Below are positions 1 to 11,412 of a stretch of DNA of 64,000 bases, in pieces (the first letter of the stretch is position 1; every line of letters starts with the position of its first letter). The stretch is from positions 1 to 64,000 of the forward strand of contig JASAND010015516.1 in NCBI GenBank assembly GCA_030248195.1, given 5' to 3'. The notes under the pieces were generated by a model. That model did no database searches, was not told the origin of the DNA, and was given only the letters and a program-made list of their open reading frames with translations. Origin of the DNA: Trissonchulus latispiculum. Lineage: Eukaryota > Nematoda > Enoplea > Enoplida > Ironidae. A program made the translations under genes and the position numbers.

Positions 1-2867
1 TCCTAACACTTTCCTACCTAAACTTACCTAAATCTACCTATTCTTTGTATGCATTTTTTGTAGTAGTTTTGGGATTAACGGGTCTCCGTCTGGAGCCCAG
101 ATTTTATAAGTTTGAACCTTTAACCAAGACTGTAAACTTTGAAACTTTTGAAAGTTTTGCTGGAAAGCTAACGAGTAATATTGCTCGGCAATTATTATAA
201 GACTTGACACAATCATTTCCGCTAAGGACAGCTTGCTTAAATTAACATAGGGAAGCCGGCCATTCCCCTGAAAAAGGCTGAATAATTAGTAATTAAAACA
301 GTTTCAGGGTTTTAATTCCTACTAATTTAAGGGTAGCCGACCTACACAAACAACATAACACAATTACAGACAACCTATTTTTAACTTCCGTAGTGCCTAG
401 CATACTGTACAAATATGGCCGGCAATTCCTAATTACCGGCTGTGAAGAAAATGTTCCCTAGGCTTAACTCAATTCAGAACACGAGGTCGTAACCAAGGGA
501 CCTCCTATCTCAACTCAAGGGTGGGTCCCACTCAAAATCCCTTCATTACTTAATAACCCCGAAAAACATGCAAAAGGAAAAATGCCTGGCCACGAGGGAT
601 CACTGGTTGACAAATGTAAGCAGCCACGAGGGCTCGCTGAGCAGAAAGGTAAAAAACTGGCCACGAGGGCTCGCTAATTTTCAACGGATAGTGAGCCAAA
701 AAAGGCTATATTTTGATTGAAATTAAAAGCCCGAAGGCCGAAAAACCAATGTAAAAATAGGCCAAAAAGGGCCTTCTAAAACCTAAAAAAGTGTGTTCCT
801 CGTGCAAATCTGGCCGAGCATAATACGCTCATATGGCCCTATATCGTGTGTGTCTTTGCTTCGTGTTGGCTCAGTTCATCTCCTCTGACCTGTGTGGGCC
901 AGGAGGTCCTAACTCGTGTCCTATGGGGGGTGAAAAGTGGGTTGGGGATTCTCCGGCCAAAACGCTGGCACAGGAGACGCACTAGAGAAGGGGGGATACA
1001 CGGCCGCTCTCGGCCGGAGCTGGAAGCAAAGACTGACTGGAAATTTTGGAAGTCCAGTCAGCCTCACGCCTGTTGGCGGTCTCTTTGAGGCGAACAGGAT
1101 TTCCAGACTCTTCTCGAAATCCCCTTTGTGGGTGCAGACCCGACAGTGGGCTGTTTGCACGCCCTGGCCACACTAGAATAGAGATTTATGGGGGGTCTAG
1201 AATTAAGACCCTTGTGTGACAATTTTCCTGAGCTGAATCTCAAGAAACTTTCCAGACTTTTTGGTTAACACGTAAAGGTAACCAAAGGGAAAGTTTCTGA
1301 TAAAAATATAAATTTTCTTGAAATGGAAAACGAAACAGTACCGAAAAAAATGGCCTCTCGGGGCCCAATATGAAAAAAATGAATATTAAGCTCTGATATT
1401 GCTGTAAACTTTTGTAAAATTTGTATTTGCCATTTTTCAGGCGCTCCCTTATTCACTGGCCCCTTTCTCTTCCTTTTAATCATGATTTTTCGGCCGGAGC
1501 AAAGGGGGCCGCCTTGTTAGTCCAACGACAAAGTGCTCTCCCTCACTAGAGCTGGAAGTTCCTACCGTAAGGAACGGGAGGGCAATTGTTACGCAAAAAC
1601 AGTGCATACAAGAGCTACTTAATTTTTAACTAATAAAAATTACATATTAATAATCTACGTACGTACACTACCTAAGACCACTTATTTTTCATTTTGTTCT
1701 AACAATTTCTTGGGAGAGGGTTACGCCCCCTCGAACCTAATGTCACCTATGAAGTACACACTAAGGCTTCCTCTGCGAGCAGTCTTCGCTGGAGAGAGCC
1801 AACAGAAGCCCAGAATGGATAGGGAGAATGAATGAAAGAATGAATGAGCGTAACAACAAGTGTTTGTTACGCCCACTTAAGAAATTTACGTAAGGTTAAA
1901 ACCCATTAAAATTAAATTTTAAAGTTACAAAACTATTTTAACCCATATCTTTCGTAATATGTGGGAGTTAAAAGACCGGGTTTGGATTTTGGAACCAGGA
2001 AGAAATTGCCTTTCAGATAAACCTAAGTTATATTTTCACTCAAAATTGTCAAAATTGAGTTAATTATTGCCTAATTAACACTAATTAGGCCTAACTAGCA
2101 CCTATTAGTGCTCCAGAACCATATTTCATGAACCTAGCTACGGATATTCAGGTTTAAATGACCCATCTTCCAACGTACTACCCGTATATGTTATTTTTAA
2201 CTGCAATTTCTGTAATAATTCATTATTTCTCGAATGATACTTTTTGATAAACTTTCCTCTTCACTAGTAAAAGTTTACTTTAAATGAAACTTTGAACCAT
2301 TTTCGAACAGCAGGAGGCCCGTTAAGGCCTGGGGGAAGAGTAACGACTCCTCCGTTAGTTGATCACAGGCTATAGTCGAGGGCTATTACTGACCCTGGAG
2401 TGGTAACGACCTCTCCCGTTAATTGTTAGCCCTGATCGATCCTTATTAGCTCATATTACGCTAGGTTCCTATCCTATTCTGGCACTACCTATGCAGATTA
2501 TAACGCTACTTTTTAACCTTATTTCTTGCACCTAGATTCTACTGAGTTCCTATTCTCTTCTTGCGCTGTTCATTCGTGTTCTAACACTATTATAAACCTA
2601 GTTTCTTAACCACGCTAGAATCTATGTCCCGTTGAGTAAGTTTGATTTGAATGATTTGAACCGGCTGGCTGGCAACTCTGGTATTCGCAAGATCAACAGA
2701 TAATTACAAAGATTGCTTGGACGTTCACACACTGCATTCTAGGTTCTGAATAACTGATTCCAAAGGCAACAAACAATAGCAATTCCAATTCAGATCGCGA
2801 TTCGTGGTTTAATGAGTTTTCTTAACTTTTAGAGTTTTAATTCATCCGTAACATTACATATGGTAGC
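1..2867. other. Non-coding AT-rich stretch, no gene recognised
   Basis: No reading frame here looks like a known protein. A GC-richer island lies at about 890-1180, but its overlapping frames in all directions show no domain. Three copies of a short unit containing GCCACGAGGG sit at 588, 622 and 659, about 36 bp apart, and a small GAAT-type simple repeat lies near 1830. The stretch may be old transposon sequence, but nothing decides it. Confidence 0.5.
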
Positions 2868-2870
2868 TGT

Positions 2871-2951
2871 TATGTATGCGACTACTTGGCATTAGGCATG
2901 CTACTATGAGCATAGGAACAAAGTATAAGCTCTTTAACACATTTATAGTTA
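2871..2951 (-). repeat. LTR copy (downstream, element orientation)
   Basis: About 80 bp, closely similar to 4079-4156 in the same orientation. It flanks the integrase remnant on the low-coordinate side. A full LTR may extend to about 2964 or further. Confidence 0.65.
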
Positions 2952-2994
2952 TTATTTTATTACATTATTTATAATTATGTACTATTCCCTCCAC

Positions 2995-3969
2995 TCACTT
3001 AGGATCCTGACTGCGGTAAGATTTTACCCACACCATGTCTCCTGGTTCCAGGCGTCTTTCAGTCGAAGTAGAAAATCCCAGTGGAGGAAGTAAAGTATGG
3101 GGATGGAGAAGATCCAGTTGATTGCGTAGGTTCCTGTTGAGAAACAGATGATTTGGAGGTTGACCTGTTGTAACATGAGGTGTCACTCTGTACTGTAGTA
3201 GAAAACTGGCCAAATGACCAGGCAACTCTTGCTTGGACGTCGTGGTCTTCCTTACCGATTTCTTTAAGGTTTTCACAAACTTTTGCGCCAGTCCATTGCT
3301 TTTTGGATGGGATGGCGCCGTTAGGACATGAGTGATGCCTTTGGAAGCGAGAAAAGTTTTAAAATCCGCTGATGTGAAGCTGGGCCCATTGTCACTGATT
3401 AAGGTTTCGGGAAATCCGTTTCTTGAAAAGACAGAACCCAACTCTTTAATCGTGTCCTTGGTTGTAATTCGGCTCATTTGAACTTCGGGCCAACGTGAAA
3501 AAGCGTCGACCATGAGCAACATATGGCCAAGAAAAGGTCCCGCAAAATCTATGTGCACCCTTTGCCACGGCTTTGTCGGAGGAATCATTGGATGGGAAAC
3601 TTGTTGCGGTGAATCTTGATTGATCTGACAAGGTCGACAAATCTTGACAGCTGATTCAATGTCGGCATCGATGTTGGGCCACCACACGTCCGATCGAGCT
3701 AGACTTTTCATTCTTACCATTCCCGGGTGTGTAGCATGCGGTATCTTTAATACGGCAGCGTGCAGTATTTCGGGGACCACGACCTTGGATCCATACAGTA
3801 GAATTCCATTTTCTAAGGACAAGTTATTTTTACTTCTCCAGAAGCATTTCATTTCTGAGTTGGATTGTTTGTCCCACGGTTCGGACAGCTTCCTACAAAC
3901 AGCATTAAGTATCACATCCTTTGCTGTAGCCTCTTTAACCATCTCCGGTGAGATGCTAATTGATTCCAA
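2995..3969 (-). pseudogene. Ty3/gypsy integrase remnant
   Basis: About 324 codons encode a retrotransposon integrase, which inserts the cDNA copy into the host genome. In order they show an N-terminal HHCC zinc-binding module (HATHPG then CRPCQ), the catalytic core with HIDFAG and ISDNGPSF supplying the two Asp residues, and a C-terminal stretch ending GDMVWVK. The third catalytic position, 36 residues after the second Asp, is Gln instead of the acidic residue. The frame ends at a TGA (2997-2995) before the usual C-terminal domain is complete. The preceding RNase H tail (about 4045-3970) is in another frame. The copy cannot make active integrase. The family is clear; the exact clade is not. 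Confidence 0.85.
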
Positions 3970-4063
3970 TGACTGTTAACCAGCAAGGAAGTTTCTTGTG
4001 ACACTTTGCTTTCTTTTTCAGAAACACTGAGCGGCAACCTCGATAAAACCTCAATATTCCTAC

Positions 4064-4074
4064 CCTCGTCGCCA
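4064..4074 (-). promoter_or_regulatory. Reverse-transcription primer-binding site (tRNA-Ser type)
   Basis: The minus strand reads TGGCGACGAGG immediately after the LTR end. TGGCGACG is complementary to a tRNA 3' end CGUCGCCA, the serine type used by several gypsy-like lineages. The same motif recurs at 8966 in a second element, which supports the call. Confidence 0.7.
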
Positions 4075-4078
4075 ATCT

Positions 4079-4156
4079 TATGTATGCGATTACTTGGCAT
4101 TAACTGTCATGCTACTATAAGCATAGGAACAAGCTTTTTAACGCATTTATAGTTAG
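4079..4156 (-). repeat. LTR copy (upstream, element orientation)
   Basis: Direct repeat of 2871-2951. It is followed at once on the minus strand by a tRNA-Ser-type primer-binding site, which identifies it as the 3' part of the upstream LTR. TATATAA at 4161-4167 may mark the LTR promoter. Confidence 0.65.
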
Positions 4157-4169
4157 ATCTTATATAACA

Positions 4170-5558
4170 GTGGCCTAGTTATGATGCGGCGTGGAGTTTT
4201 TAGAATTAAAATATTTGAATAGATAATTTGATAAATCAGTTTCTGTTAAAATTTGGTTAAGTTAGACCGTTTTTGATCATAGACGCAGTTACCTGCGAGA
4301 ACTGACTGTATCTCATATTGAACATTGAAGCATTTAGTCGTGTTTACGTGAGAAGATTTCAATTGCAGCTTAGTGATTGCTCTGAGCCGAGTTAAAGTTC
4401 TCTGCTGCGGTATAGAACTAGAAATTTGGAGTGGCTACCTGTACGATAAAGATCAACCAACAACCAAAGTCGAAAGCTAGATTTCGTTCACTTAAGTTTA
4501 CTACCAAGCGCTGCCACGGGGCCTTCATAACGTTGAAAGTAGTGGACGCCCACGATAGCCTTGGAAAAAACTTCGGATAATTGCGATTGCAGTTGTACAG
4601 TGTCAGCTGCCCACACACAACAAACTTTGAAAACAAGCTGACAAATACCCCTAAGCGGAATACCAACTGGGGTGAGGTGTCCGGAAAACGTTGAGACTAG
4701 ATTGTTTCATTCAACAGCAACTGCTGGCTTCCAGAAACATCTGTATAGTGGCGTGGCTAGTCATCCCAAAGTCTCGTCCTGTCACTCGGTCACGATGAAA
4801 ACATCCAGTTGTCGGAGTAACATGGTTCCGGCAACATCCAAGGACATTCTTCGGGATAGAACGCAATATGCAGTGCAATATGCAATCGAGCTTTTTCACG
4901 ATCTGCGTATGAAGGGCATAGATTTATAATCCATGCAGTAAGCAGAAAAGAGAAGGGAACTTCTGCTTCATGATTGGATTAATCAGCGTCCAATCAAAAT
5001 TGCTTCGTGATTTTGATTGGCTGAAGCGGCGTCCAATTGGAAATGCTGCCTTATTTTAATTACGATTGATCAGCAACCAATCAAAATAGTTGCAATTGCA
5101 CAGACTTTGATTGACCGAATTGTGCCAGACCAGCGTTTCATCAAAATTGTTATAAGACTGGGCCAGTAAGTAACAGTAAGCTCATTGGGCCAAAGAACTA
5201 CAGTGCTACCGGAGGGACGGATCCAACGGCCAGAGTGGGTCAGAGACGAACTGCAACGGGCTCAAATTGATCTCCCAGCGACCACCTTGGAAGCAGTAGC
5301 TTGTAGCTTCACGCCTGCCACCCTCAAGCAGACGAACGCATTGACGAAAACCTGCTCAACCAGGCAGAAGCCAACTAGCATGACGCAATCATTGCTGGTG
5401 ACCTCAACCTGAACCAACTGGGCCACATGAGACACCAAAGTTGGTTGGTTGAACCGGCGACATGCAAGCATGACTTCGTAGCACTGCAGTGGTAGTGATG
5501 TACTTTGGGAAACAAAGGTGCATCCTGTTCTTCGATGCCGACAAGGTTGACAAAGGGC
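4170..5558. other. Unassigned stretch with coding-like fragments
   Basis: Two pieces look mildly protein-like. At 4672-4929 (+) an 85-codon frame ends in TQYAVQYAIELFHDL. At about 5380-5430 (+) a frame reads IIAGDLNLNQL, which resembles the GD-N motif of LINE-type endonucleases but is too short to assign. Between them, 4960-5130 contains several diverged copies of a sequence around CCAATCAAAAT. No complete gene is visible. Confidence 0.35.
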
Positions 5559-6288
5559 CAAGGGGGGGTCCATTTTTGGGCCATTTTTTCGACTTTCTCC
5601 GATCTCGCTGATTTTCACATATATTATTGTCCAAACGATATATTTTAACGAGTTTTTAAAATTAATGTCGTAACTCTTACGGCTGTCGAGTAGTTTCACC
5701 TTAAAGTAGAGATTTCATGTGTTAAACATAGGAAAACTAAAAAGTTGTCATTTTTTCGCGTGCGCCAAAGAAATCTCCCGACAAACGTTGATGAATCTGT
5801 ACAAATTATACATTAAAATAACGCTGAAGTGTTAAACAGCGGTATCTTGGAATTAGAATTTTAATTTAGGCCTTTAAAGTTTTTTAATTAATTTTTGAAG
5901 AATTAAAATTTAACGTGATGCTAAAATCCTGTTAAATTTTAATCCTTCAAAAATTAATTAAAAAAATTTAAAGGCCTAAATTAGAATTCTAATTCCAAGA
6001 TACCGCAGTTTAACATTTCTTCAGCGTTATTTTAATGTATAATTTGTACAGATTCATCAACGTTTGTCGGGAGATTTTTTTGGCGCACGTGAAAAATGAC
6101 ATCTTTTTAAATGTCCTATGTTTAACACATGAAATCTCAACTTTGAGGTGAAACTACTTGACAACCGTAAGAGTTACGACTTTAATTTTAAAACTCGTTG
6201 AAATATACCATTTGGACAATAAAATATGTGAAAATCGGCGAGATCGGAGAAAGTAAGATAAAATAGACCAAAAATGGACCCCCCTTAA
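5559..6288. mobile_element. Foldback element, about 730 bp
   Basis: The two halves are long inverted repeats (about 5562-5919 against 5935-6285) around a short unpaired centre near 5920-5935. The ends read GGGGGGGTCCATTTTTGG on the left and its complement on the right, where TTAA follows at 6285-6288. The left side has CCAA at the matching place, perhaps a mutated TTAA. No coding frame is present, so this is a non-autonomous DNA element. Confidence 0.8.
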
Positions 6289-7911
6289 GTTGCATTTATG
6301 CCTTAAGCTTACAGGATTTACTAGAATAGCAAAAACATTTGAAACCCCAAATTTTAGTTCAAAGTCACGATCAGACAGTCGCTATCAATTTGAAATGCCA
6401 TTCCCATTTTCTGATTAAATCAGCTGTTTGTTCAGCATGTAATAATTTAGTAAATGGACAATCAATGCAATTTTACTTTCAGTCCTTCTTGGGATAGACT
6501 CTGGATTATCAGATTTCTTTGTAGTTTTAATGTACGAAATTTGCTGAAGGTTTATATTGACATCTTTATTAGATAAAATATTAATTCAGGACTCGACTTT
6601 AGGCAATTAAAAAAGTAATGTAACATTAGTACATAGAGTACATACATCAATTTAAACTAAAAGCTCTTGCATTAGCGTAATAGCAATTGTAGCGATTGAT
6701 CGATTTGAGAAAAGCCATTACGACCTATCAGAAGCATGGCGATTAAATTCCGAAATTGCAAACAGCCAGTTCACTAAGTCTAGTATATTTCATATAGGGA
6801 GCTAACAGAATTGCAAAAATTCTAATTGTGATGTCTTGACAAAAACCCAGTAGTTTGCCAAAACCGAGGGATAAATATTTGTATTAATGAAGTTAGAACC
6901 TTGTTTAGGTCCTACTCTTACTGAAGAATTGGTCCTGTTGCATAAAAATAAAGTATTGTGCAGAAACGATTTATTAGCCACTAATGTTTGCCTCAAAACA
7001 CGGTTAGGAATGATAAAATGCAGATTGAAAATTACTCCATCTTCTTGTTTCCTTAGCTTTGAAGATTTAATGTCCCACTAGAAAGATTCCTGGATCCTAT
7101 CAACAAATGAACTGAATGAACTAATGAACTGAAGGCTAAGGAAATAAATTTCTGTGTATATCCTTTGCCAAAAAGACTGAATCTTAATTTTTGGCGATAA
7201 CTTCAGGATTAAGCAAAATGGAACCGCACGCGACAAACAAAAATAAAAAATAAAGCAGCACCTAAGACGACGGCGAATAGGAGAGAGGGTTGAGTTTTGC
7301 CTAACAAATTTTGCCCATCTTTCGTCTTCTATAATTTACCAAATTTTGGTCGAAGTCAGAAAATAGCCTGGTTTTTTCAACCCACCATAACTAGTTTTTT
7401 CAAAATTTTTCATTTTCAGTAGTCTGCTAATCCTTCAAAAATCATAATGCCTTTAGTCAATCTGTAGGGAATAGCTATGTGCTGGGATCGTATCGTACCA
7501 CTGAAATTAAAGTCTATTTTAAGGACTCACATTTTAAATTGGGTCCCTGGAACTGAAAGTAAAATAAAATAGTTGCTAAACTCCAGTATGCTTTTGTGAA
7601 ACTATAGAAACAGTGAGTCTGAAGTTCAAAAAAGAAACGACGCATGTCGTAATGTTGCCGAATATGCATTCACAATTACGTATCTGATAAACTGAACCAA
7701 TCAAGGTTTCACGATCCGACTAAAAATTGTGACAAGTGAAAATATCAGTGAGCCAAGGCTTAAGTGTATAGATTCCTATCTTTTGTAGAGGCATATCGCT
7801 ATCTGTAGTGACTAAACTTTAAAAAAGATTGTTAAAGTGGTTTCCGTTCTCTTACTTTGGAGAGAGTTTTGATATAACTTTGATTAGCACCTTTCTGATA
7901 TGCTGATCAAA
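6289..7911. other. AT-rich stretch, nothing recognised
   Basis: Short frames only. No motif, repeat structure or splice-bounded exon stands out. Its right end may be the unrecognised 5' part of the LTR whose 3' end lies at 7912-8962. Confidence 0.5.
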
Positions 7912-7936
7912 GGATAGCGTTTAGTTAAGACTTCTT

Positions 7937-8952
7937 TTAAGGTGCTGGTATCGCTTTGTGTAAATTTGACCCTATAGGCTTTAATTCTTTATGAAAGTGG
8001 ATGAAACTTTCCAAATATACTATTTCGGTGCTCTTTAACATTCTGGGACCAGTCCCGCATTTTTAGGTGCAAAGATAAGAAATTTTTGGTTTTTGCCATT
8101 ATTCTCTCAGCACATAGTCGAGACACCAGATTGGTGGGTATGGCTGGAACGAGGGCACAAAAATGAACATTTTTGCTTTCACAACTTTTGAGCTATCTCT
8201 AGTGGTTAAGTCAGTATAAGCAAAAAACGATTTTTGGGGTCCAAAAATGGCCGTTTTCGAGAAAATCAGTTTTTTCAAAATCACTGCCAGATCGTACGGA
8301 CAATGTTGGTTTATTTATACTCAATCGATACAACGTCCAATTGCGCGTTTTATTAATACCTATTCGCTGGAGTTTGTTGCTCTAAGCTGGAGATTTGGCC
8401 GAAAAACCATTTTGGCAAAACTGCGATTATTTTGCTTTGAACATCGATTTCTCAAAAACTACCCAATGGATTCGCGTGATTTTTGGCAGAATGAGAATTC
8501 GCACTATTGCGGAGGGACATTTTTCTTGGTTTGAGCTAAAACGTCTCCAGTTGCGAGAAAACTCAATGCAAAGTTGCAAAATTTCGTGCCACCGCACATT
8601 TAATGGATTTTCTTGTCCGTTAAGACCTGCTGAGCCAAATCCAAAAAAATGTCCCTCGGCCCACATGTCCTGTATAGGACAGCACAAGAAAAAATTTTGG
8701 CCGATTCCACAGTTTTGAGAAATCGATGTTCAAAACTTTTTGGTCTGAATTCAACCTGTCAGATGTCAGTATGACCAAAAAGTTTAGCTATGTTCTGCGG
8801 ATTTTTACTAGTTTCGTACAGTCATGAGAATCTGCAGATTATAAGCTTTAAAATTATGTATAAAGCTCTTTCCAACTCACACAATTGCGAAAGTTATGGC
8901 GTTTCAAAAGGTACGCACAAAAGCACTGCACAAAACGATACCAGCACCTTAA
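7937..8952. mobile_element. TTAA-flanked non-autonomous DNA element, family A copy 1
   Basis: The element is bounded by TTAA at 7937-7940 and 8949-8952. The termini GGTGCTGGTATCG and CGATACCAGCACC are perfect inverted repeats. The interior shares long stretches with copies at 59582-60587 and 60584-61289, including ACCAGTCCCG, AGCTATCTC and GTTAAGTCAGTATAAGC. There is no transposase frame. Target choice and end structure recall TTAA-specific (piggyBac-like) elements, but the terminal bases do not by themselves prove that family. Confidence 0.85.
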
Positions 8953-8965
8953 GTCAGTATACTTT

Positions 8966-8976
8966 TGGCGACGAGT
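8966..8976 (+). promoter_or_regulatory. Primer-binding site (tRNA-Ser type)
   Basis: TGGCGACGAGT lies just after the LTR end, matching the minus-strand site at 4064-4074. It marks the start of the internal region of the second LTR element. Confidence 0.7.
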
Positions 8977-9180
8977 CATTATCAACTTCCATTCACCTAC
9001 CAAGGGATCATTTCAGACCCCCACCACCATTCCTGGATACCCCGGGACCACCTGTCATCCCTTGGAAACAATGGGAACTGAGACTATTAACTTATATGAC
9101 CGCAACCGGCTCGAATGAGTATCCAGAGCCGCGCAAGATTGCCATCCTACTTACCTGCATTGGTACATTGGACCATTGGA
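8977..9180 (+). pseudogene. Gypsy-like gag N-terminal fragment
   Basis: The open frame contains PPPFLDTPGPPVIPWKQW followed by RKIAILLTCIGT. This is the usual opening of gag proteins in this retrotransposon group: a Pro-rich start, then IPW.QW, then a helix ending ILL.C.G. Gag would form the particle that packages element RNA. Only about 65 codons survive before the frame runs into the second LTR copy and ends at the inserted TTAA. Recognition rests on motif resemblance. Confidence 0.6.
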
Positions 9181-9190
9181 TAGCGTTTAG

Positions 9191-10180
9191 TTAAGGTGGT
9201 GATTCCCTTTGGTCACATAAAGTTTGCACCATTATAACTCATTCATTACTTGGAGTTAAGAAGCCATTTTTATATCAAAATGTAGCTTGACATTTTCTCT
9301 TTTTAATGAGTACAATGAATCTAAGTTTGGCTTTCCAAAATGTTTTTCCTGTATTTTAGAAGAAGTATAATTTTTCAGATTTTTTGCAGGCTGAAGTAGA
9401 TTTTTTCGCAGGACATCGGTTAGAGCATTCGATACCTCTATCAAATAGCTGGGGACCCTTTTTTAGTTATTGTGATATCGCTCTTCGTTATGGAGAAATA
9501 AACTAAAATGTCTGCGCAACCTGGATTTTGCCTACTTTTCACTACTTTGGCAAGCCACTACTTCAGATAGAAAACAGCTATCGGGGCAACTAAAAAAGGG
9601 TCCCGGGGTATTTTTGCGTAGAACACATATGCTAAGTGGCAACTCTCTAGCTTGCATACTAAATTCTGCACAATCGCTGGAAAAAATTTGGTCGTGTTTT
9701 TGCAAAAACTACATTTTTTGTGATAGCAGCCTAAGGGATAGCAATTGTACGATGGTCATGCCTCCGATAATTGGCCTCTGTGAGACCTTTAAATTGACAC
9801 CCTTAGTTAAATTTTACGGCTTTCGTAGCTCAAGAAGTAGTGGATTATTTGATTTCTGCAGAAAGGACAAGTTTTTGACGCCAAAATACGAAAATTGGCT
9901 ATATCTCACGATAGGGAAAAGCTAGAAATTTCCTTCCAAAAGCAAAATTGTAGAGTTTAACGAGTTCTTTCGAATGGATATAGTCATAGCCATTCAGCTG
10001 CTGTCAAACTTTCAGAAATTGGCAAAAACCGCCCTGAACGCAAATGTTGAATTTTTGAAGCGCGATTGCGCAGATGGTGTTAGAACGCTAAAACAACTTA
10101 TTTTGGAAAGTTTCGTTGAATTTCATCCTGGTTTACGCCATCAATCAACAATATGTGCCCAAAAGGAATCACCACCTTAA
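9191..10180. mobile_element. TTAA-flanked non-autonomous DNA element, family B
   Basis: TTAA stands at 9191-9194 and 10177-10180. The ends GGTGGTGATTCC and GGAATCACCACC are perfect inverted repeats. The terminal GGTG matches family A, but the interior is different. It contains no transposase. It interrupts the second LTR copy of the gypsy-like remnant. Confidence 0.85.
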
Positions 10181-10383
10181 GACTTCTTTTAAGTCAGTAT
10201 ACTATCGAGTCTATGATTTAGAAATATTCTCCTTCCTGAATTGCATAGCCCTGTCACAAGTCAGCAAACTAAACCAGACCGTTAGGGTATAAAAATATGC
10301 CTTAAGTGAAGGCTTAGGTTCCTGTCCTTAGATTGCCCCTTGTCGTTGGTGGACGGGCAGAACCAGCTTCCGTGGTCCCTCCT

Positions 10384-10513
10384 GGGGCCGATGTTATCAA
10401 CGCTCAAACCCGGATTAAGTAGCTAACCTGGGTTTACTTGGCTATCTTCAACACATAAACTTAACACTGGTTAGCGACTTAACCCGGGTTTGGGCGTGGA
10501 TAACATCGGCCCC
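10384..10513. mobile_element. Small 130-bp foldback (MITE-like)
   Basis: GGGGCCGATGTTATC at the left is the near-complement of GATAACATCGGCCCC at the right, with further pairing of CAAACCCGG and CCGGGTTTG inside. No coding content. Confidence 0.7.
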
Positions 10514-10528
10514 TGGAGGCGACAACAA

Positions 10529-10942
10529 ATGGCATCCACTTGCCTGGCATCCCTCTATGGCCTTCCCATCACCAACAAATCAGTGAGACTCTCCTGGCGG
10601 TTTCCCTTTTTCCGGTGACACTCTTGTTTTGGGGTACAGGTATCCGGGTTTTTGGGTGGCGGTCCCGGTAAGCCAGCATACTGGGACCGCATTCTGCTAT
10701 GTGCTGGGGATATTGAAGAGAATCCGGGACCCCGAAGGTGGCCATGCACCAAATGTGGCCGAAATGCTGTGTTCAGAATACAGAACTGTGTTCAGTGCAC
10801 GGTTTGCGATAGATGGGTACATCTCAAACCTTGCTCAGGTCTCCGCAGTCTCTGGAACTATCCGCACAGCATGGGCTGGTGCACTCTCTTGCCCATGCCC
10901 AGTTCTACATACGGTGGAAGAACTGGACATCCAAGTGATTAG
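10529..10942 (+). pseudogene. LINE N-terminal protein: 2A peptide plus zinc finger
   Basis: From the ATG at 10529 the frame runs 29 codons to a TGA at 10616, then stays open in the same frame to 10942. It contains LLCAGDIEENPGP (2A core at 10703-10732), which matches the 2A signature D-[VI]-E-x-N-P-G-P. At such a site the ribosome skips one peptide bond, releasing the upstream chain. Directly downstream is a Cys/His cluster, CTKCG...CTVCDRWVH, like a PHD-type zinc finger. 2A sequences near the N-terminus are known from trypanosome L1Tc and from CR1-like elements of marine invertebrates. The internal TGA and later frame breaks mark this copy as inactive. Confidence 0.75.
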
Positions 10943-11129
10943 TCAACAGCATCAGTCAAGAACCCCTTCAGCCGCGGGTCCTGGCCTTGCTTTTGTAGCA
11001 TCCACTTCGATCCAACCCGTCCCTATCCCCTTCTCCCACACATCCTCTCAACCAACCTCACAGAATCTCCACAGGTCTGCAGCTAGGCCAAAGCAGGTCG
11101 GAAGGATGCTGCGAATTCTTCAGTGAAAT

Positions 11130-11412
11130 GCTGGAGGTCTACAGAGGAAGTTTCTCTGGCTGATCCAAGTGCTGAAAGAAACATCGATTGACGTAGCCGC
11201 AATACAAGAATCTCATTTGAAATTAATGAATGGTGTTTCAGCTCAAATATGGCAGTCTTGAATGACATACCTATCACCAAACTACCGGTGACAGCTCAAG
11301 AACATGGTTCGTCGCCAGATATCACAATTGTTCACAGTAGCAAGGAGAGGAGATATGAATGGAAATTGAGGGATAATACGTTGTCAGACCATCTTCCTGT
11401 ATTGATCAGCTA
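11130..11412 (+). pseudogene. LINE endonuclease fragments
   Basis: Two pieces of an apurinic/apyrimidinic-like endonuclease are visible. 11172-11222 encodes VLKETSIDVAAIQESHLK, matching the N-terminal strand that carries the metal-binding Glu in IQE. 11309-11410 encodes SSPDITIV and SDHLPVLI, matching the C-terminal SPD and SDH motifs. The middle of the domain is lost, so the protein could not nick DNA. Confidence 0.65.

Larger units (their letters stand above)
2868..4169 (-). mobile_element. Internally deleted Ty3/gypsy-like LTR retrotransposon
   Basis: On the minus strand the order is LTR end (4156-4079), primer-binding site (4074-4064), a short tail of RNase H, integrase (3969-2995) and a second LTR copy (2951-2871). 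The two LTR pieces are about 80-bp direct repeats sharing GCATAGGAACAA and CATTTATAGTTA. Gag, protease and reverse transcriptase are missing: the primer site lies only about 20 bp from the RNase H/integrase linker. The copy is therefore a non-autonomous deletion derivative. The outer LTR limits are approximate because the copies diverge beyond the shared core. Confidence 0.75.
7912..10202 (+). mobile_element. Second gypsy-like LTR remnant, split by two TTAA insertions
   Basis: The LTR 3' end, GGATAGCGTTTAG then GACTTCTTTTAAGTCAGTATAC, occurs twice: at 7912-7940 plus 8953-8962, and at 9178-9190 plus 10181-10202. The first copy is followed by a tRNA-Ser-type primer site at 8966 and a gag fragment (8977-9180). 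The second copy follows gag directly, so the rest of the internal region is deleted. Each LTR copy contains two TTAA sites, and a different TTAA is occupied in each copy. Confidence 0.7.

Noticed and set aside
890..1180. GC-rich island as rRNA or exon
   Set aside because: No rRNA signature, splice sites or consistent frame could be recognised.
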